A DNA stretch of 7,949 nucleotides from Flavipsychrobacter sp. (GTDB taxonomy: Bacteria > Bacteroidota > Bacteroidia > Chitinophagales > Chitinophagaceae), in assembly GCA_021156265.1 (NCBI GenBank), contig JAJNBR010000124.1, forward strand, positions 1 through 7,949. The letters are read 5' to 3'. The position numbers and the translations under genes were made by a program. Each line of letters starts with the position of its first letter. Within the stretch, counting starts at the first letter, position 1. The notes below the pieces were generated by a model that worked only from the letters and a program-made list of their open reading frames with translations, did not search any database and was not told the origin of the DNA. This document shows, one piece after another, positions 6,073 through 7,949 of this stretch.

Positions 6073-6834
6073 GTGAAGATCACTTTCCTGGGAACCGGAA
6101 CCTCGCAAGGTGTACCATTTATCGGCTGTGATTGTGCTGTTTGCACTTCGGCAGATAAACATGACAACCGCTTAAGGTCTTCAATATGGATAGATGCGCC
6201 GGAGGCAAGCATTGTGATAGATTGTGGTCCTGATTTTCGTTGTCAGGCTTTAAGGGCAAATATCCGCGATCTTGATGCAGTTGTATTCACGCATGGCCAC
6301 AAAGACCACACTGCCGGGCTCGATGATGTAAGGGCATATAACTATCATCATAATAAGGCTATCGAGGTATATGCTACTGAACCTACACAGGAGATACTGA
6401 AGAGAGAGTTTCAATACGTATTCCAATATCCCAACTATCCGGGTATACCACAAATAAATCTGAACACTATTGCTAACGAGCCTTTTTATATTAATGGCCT
6501 TGCGATCATTCCTATAAGGGTGTTGCACCTGAAACTTGAGGTATTCGGATTCCGCATTGGCGACTTTACCTATATTACTGATGCCAACTACATAGCTCCT
6601 GAAGAATTAGATAAGGCTAAAGGCAGCAAAGTATTTGTGCTAAATGCACTGAGACAGCAGGAGCATGTTTCTCATTATAACCTGAAAGAAGCTATGGAGA
6701 TAGCCCGTGAGGTAGGGGCCGAACAGAGTTACTTTACCCATATAAGTCATCAACTGGGGTTGCATGCCGAGGTAGAGAGAATACTGCCGGAAGGGATGCA
6801 TTTGGCCTATGACGGACTAACACTTGATGTGTGA
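6073..6834 (+). CDS. MBL-fold metallo-hydrolase, PhnP-like
   Basis: A 253-residue metallo-beta-lactamase-fold enzyme. The N-terminus GTGTSQGVPFIGCDCAVC (residues 7-24) carries the Cys cluster C19, C21 and C24 that in PhnP-like proteins holds a structural zinc. HGHKDH at 74-79 supplies H74, H76, D78 and H79. H152, D170 and H223 complete the dinuclear metal site, so all expected catalytic ligands are present. E. coli PhnP hydrolyses phosphoribosyl 1,2-cyclic phosphate in phosphonate breakdown. No phn gene is nearby, so the natural substrate here may be another cyclic phosphate or phosphodiester. The start is a GTG one base after the TAA of the preceding gene. There is no Shine-Dalgarno, and MKITFLGTGTSQG is the expected N-terminus. 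Translational coupling to the upstream 102-residue protein is likely. The protein is cytoplasmic. Confidence 0.9.
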   Translation: MKITFLGTGTSQGVPFIGCDCAVCTSADKHDNRLRSSIWIDAPEASIVIDCGPDFRCQALRANIRDLDAVVFTHGHKDHTAGLDDVRAYNYHHNKAIEVYATEPTQEILKREFQYVFQYPNYPGIPQINLNTIANEPFYINGLAIIPIRVLHLKLEVFGFRIGDFTYITDANYIAPEELDKAKGSKVFVLNALRQQEHVSHYNLKEAMEIAREVGAEQSYFTHISHQLGLHAEVERILPEGMHLAYDGLTLDV

Positions 6835-6873
6835 TTTTATCCTAATTTTATAGATTACAACATACAACAGAAG

Positions 6874-7407
6874 ATGAAAAAACTATTTACAGCCCTGTTT
6901 TTAGCATGTGGCCTGAGTTATACGGTGAGCGCACAAGACTACAGCAATCAAACTATTGCCATGGGCCAAAAGGCGCCTGAACTTGCGTTTACCAATCCTG
7001 CGGGAGAGGTGCTTGAGCTATCGGATATCAACAAAAAACGCATAGTTCTGATCGATTTCTGGGCTTCGTGGTGCCGCCCATGTCGTATGGCCAATCCGCG
7101 ACTGGTGGAGATGTATGAAAAATACAAGGATAAAAAGTTTAAGGGCGCCAAGCGCGGTTTTACCATTCTCAGTGTTTCGCTTGATCAGAATAAAGAGGCA
7201 TGGATCAATGCTATCCAGAAAGACAAGCTGACCTGGCCCTACCATATTAGCGACCTGGGTGCCTGGAATTCGAAGGCAGCCCAGATATACGGTATCCAGT
7301 TCGTTCCACAGGCTTTTTTGGTAGATGCTGACGGAAAAATAATTGGGAAATATAATATGGCTGAGCAGGCAGCAGCCGACCTGGAAAAGCTACTGGCGGG
7401 TAATTAA
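6874..7407 (+). CDS. Secreted TlpA-like thioredoxin-fold protein
   Basis: A 177-residue protein with a signal peptide (residues 1-20, cleavage near VSA-Q) followed by a thioredoxin-like domain of the TlpA/ResA type. The active site is WCRPC (66-70) after IDFWAS, and the cis-proline loop is FVPQAF (P145). An insertion containing VSLDQNKEAWINAIQKD is typical of TlpA-type proteins. It probably reduces or rearranges disulfides in periplasmic proteins, with unknown clients. FLAC at residues 9-12 faintly resembles a lipobox but lacks the usual leucine at -3, so a soluble periplasmic form is preferred. The start at 6874 is fixed by MKKLF and the signal peptide. It follows the MBL-fold gene by 39 bases; TAATTTTA (6843-6850) in that gap is one base off a -7 element, with no -33 match. 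Confidence 0.9.
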   Translation: MKKLFTALFLACGLSYTVSAQDYSNQTIAMGQKAPELAFTNPAGEVLELSDINKKRIVLIDFWASWCRPCRMANPRLVEMYEKYKDKKFKGAKRGFTILSVSLDQNKEAWINAIQKDKLTWPYHISDLGAWNSKAAQIYGIQFVPQAFLVDADGKIIGKYNMAEQAAADLEKLLAGN

Positions 7408-7437
7408 CATTAAAACTGGCCAAATATTTCATATTTT

Positions 7438-7468
7438 TTTGCTGCAAAACAAAAAAGTGCTACCTTTG
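7438..7468 (+). promoter_or_regulatory. Consensus Bacteroidota housekeeping promoter of the L31 gene
   Basis: TTTG at 7438-7441, exactly 19 bases of spacer, then TACCTTTG at 7461-7468. Both boxes match the published Bacteroidota primary sigma consensus (TTTG-N19-TAnnTTTG) without mismatch. Transcription should begin around 7472-7475, giving a leader of about 45 bases to the ATG at 7519 or only about 12 bases to the in-frame ATG at 7486. A perfect promoter fits a highly expressed ribosomal protein gene. Confidence 0.85.
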
Positions 7469-7485
7469 CCAACTCATTTTAACGC

Positions 7486-7548
7486 ATGGCAAAATCCATG
7501 CACCCCAAAAGCAATACAATGAAAAAAGATATTCATCCTAAGAATTAC
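7486..7548 (+). repeat. Imperfect direct repeat of the L31 N-terminal codons
   Basis: Codons from 7486 encode MAKSMHPKSNT and codons from 7519 encode MKKDIHPKNY. Aligned with one codon gap (the Ser after HPK), 6 of 10 residues agree (M, K, H, P, K, N). Over the nine aligned codons to Asn I count 18 of 27 bases identical. The His, Pro and Lys codons of the HPK block differ only at third positions. Confidence 0.45.
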
Positions 7549-7770
7549 CGAATGGTGGTGTTCAAAGACATGTCGAACGACTACGCATTCCTTACCCGTT
7601 CTACTACGGCGACAAAAGAAACTATTGTGTGGGAAGACGGTAACGAATACCCCCTGGTAAAGGTCGAGATCTCTCACATGTCTCACCCGTTTTATACAGG
7701 TAAGTCTATGTTCGTAGATACTGCCGGTCGTATTGAGAAGTTCAAAAAACGTTACGAGAAGAAGAAATAA
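7519..7770 (+). CDS. rpmE2: 50S ribosomal protein L31 type B
   Basis: An 83-residue protein starting MKKDIHPKNYR and containing VVFKDMSNDYAFL, KETIVWEDGNEYPLVKVEIS, SHPFYTGK and VDTAGRIEKFKKRY, all diagnostic of type B L31. There is no cysteine, so this is the zinc-free form. L31 binds the large subunit and bridges to the 30S head. The start at 7519 is chosen because MKKDIHP is the family N-terminus. An in-frame ATG at 7486 would add MAKSMHPKSNT, which oddly resembles the true N-terminus, and that longer form cannot be excluded. It is transcribed from a perfect promoter at 7438-7468 and followed by a hairpin terminator at 7804-7831, so it is probably a single-gene unit. Confidence 0.95.
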   Translation: MKKDIHPKNYRMVVFKDMSNDYAFLTRSTTATKETIVWEDGNEYPLVKVEISHMSHPFYTGKSMFVDTAGRIEKFKKRYEKKK

Positions 7771-7803
7771 TCGTACGATTCTATATTACTTGCTTAACGC
7801 ATG

Positions 7804-7831
7804 AAAAATCCCGACTTTTGCCGGGATTTTT
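7804..7831 (+). terminator. Hairpin terminator after the L31 gene, abutting the next start codon
   Basis: AAAAATCCCG (7804-7813) pairs perfectly with CGGGATTTTT (7822-7831) around an 8-base loop, giving a 10-bp stem with an A run on one side and T run on the other. It begins 34 bases after the L31 stop. The T run makes it a standard intrinsic terminator, and the A run would allow function in the other direction. The stem ends only 5 bases before the ATG at 7837 of the next gene. Confidence 0.85.
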
Positions 7832-7836
7832 CTTTT

Positions 7837-7949
7837 ATGGGAATTACACTGTTTGATACCAACGCCCGGCAGAATTTGCTGCCATTTACCCATACCCGGG
7901 CCATTGCAGATATTAGTTGCGGGATAATGACCATGCGCGAGCGTTGGGA
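7837..7949 (+). CDS. GlmU-like putative sugar nucleotidyltransferase (N-terminal fragment, cut by window end)
   Basis: The first 37 codons are visible, starting MGITLFD and continuing LLPFTHTRAIADISCGIM, then TMRERW. This fits the N-terminus of the Bacteroidota GlmU-like family (NTP_transf_4 type), whose members start with a short strand ending in LFD, then LLPxTxTRPxADxRxGIxT and a REKW-like helix. The family combines a putative nucleotidyltransferase domain with a left-handed beta-helix acyltransferase-like domain, but only the beginning is in the window. The ATG at 7837 gives the family-like start. An in-frame ATG at 7801 with no intervening stop would add 12 residues encoded by the terminator hairpin, which is unlikely to be used. 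The substrate cannot be judged from this fragment. Confidence 0.75.
   Translation, partial: MGITLFDTNARQNLLPFTHTRAIADISCGIMTMRERW

Noticed and set aside
6901..6912. Lipobox-like FLAC in the TlpA-like signal peptide
   Set aside because: The hydrophobic core before the Cys is only about eight residues, Phe replaces the usual Leu at -3, and a good signal peptidase I site (VSA-Q) follows.
7422..7436. AT-only inverted repeat AAATAT-ttc-ATATTT followed by T as a terminator of the TlpA-like gene
   Set aside because: A six-pair A/T stem with a 3-base loop is too weak, and its T run is part of the -33 region of the L31 promoter.

Overview
The window looks like a chromosomal segment from a Bacteroidota bacterium, probably of the Chitinophagales/Chitinophagaceae type. 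Support comes from a type IX secretion (T9SS) C-terminal sorting domain, PorT-like outer-membrane barrels, a Bacteroidota-style GlmU-like nucleotidyltransferase, the general absence of Shine-Dalgarno sequences, and one textbook Bacteroidota promoter (TTTG-N19-TAnnTTTG) in front of the ribosomal protein L31 gene. No tRNA, rRNA, CRISPR array, transposase or phage gene was seen. Gene density is high and no gap exceeds about 110 bases. I see no multi-gene system that looks new; the more unusual points are regulatory or architectural.

Region 1 (1-1510): the 3' end of a secreted PKD-like/T9SS-sorted protein (+) ends at a strong GC-rich terminator. Opposite it lie an EcsC-family gene (-) and a 51-residue two-helix membrane protein of the lmo0937 type (-), separated by a hairpin whose U tract lies on the minus strand.

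Region 2 (1534-3859, +): an MlaD/MCE-type lipid-transport protein is followed after 10 bases by a flavin amine-oxidase-like enzyme. The pair is probably one transcription unit, although no shared pathway is evident.

Region 3 (3846-5743, -): two paralogous outer-membrane beta-barrel genes flank a YbgC/FadM-type hotdog thioesterase. The last barrel gene overlaps the flavoenzyme gene tail-to-tail by 14 bases.

Region 4 (5763-7407, +): a conserved 102-residue protein of unknown function and a PhnP-like metallo-beta-lactamase-fold hydrolase are nearly fused (1 base apart, GTG start). A secreted TlpA-type thioredoxin follows. This unit diverges from region 3 across only 19 bases.

Region 5 (7438-7949, +): the L31 type B gene with its consensus promoter, then a hairpin terminator that directly abuts the start codon of a GlmU-like nucleotidyltransferase cut off by the window end. 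The L31 gene is preceded by an in-frame 11-codon stretch resembling its own N-terminus.
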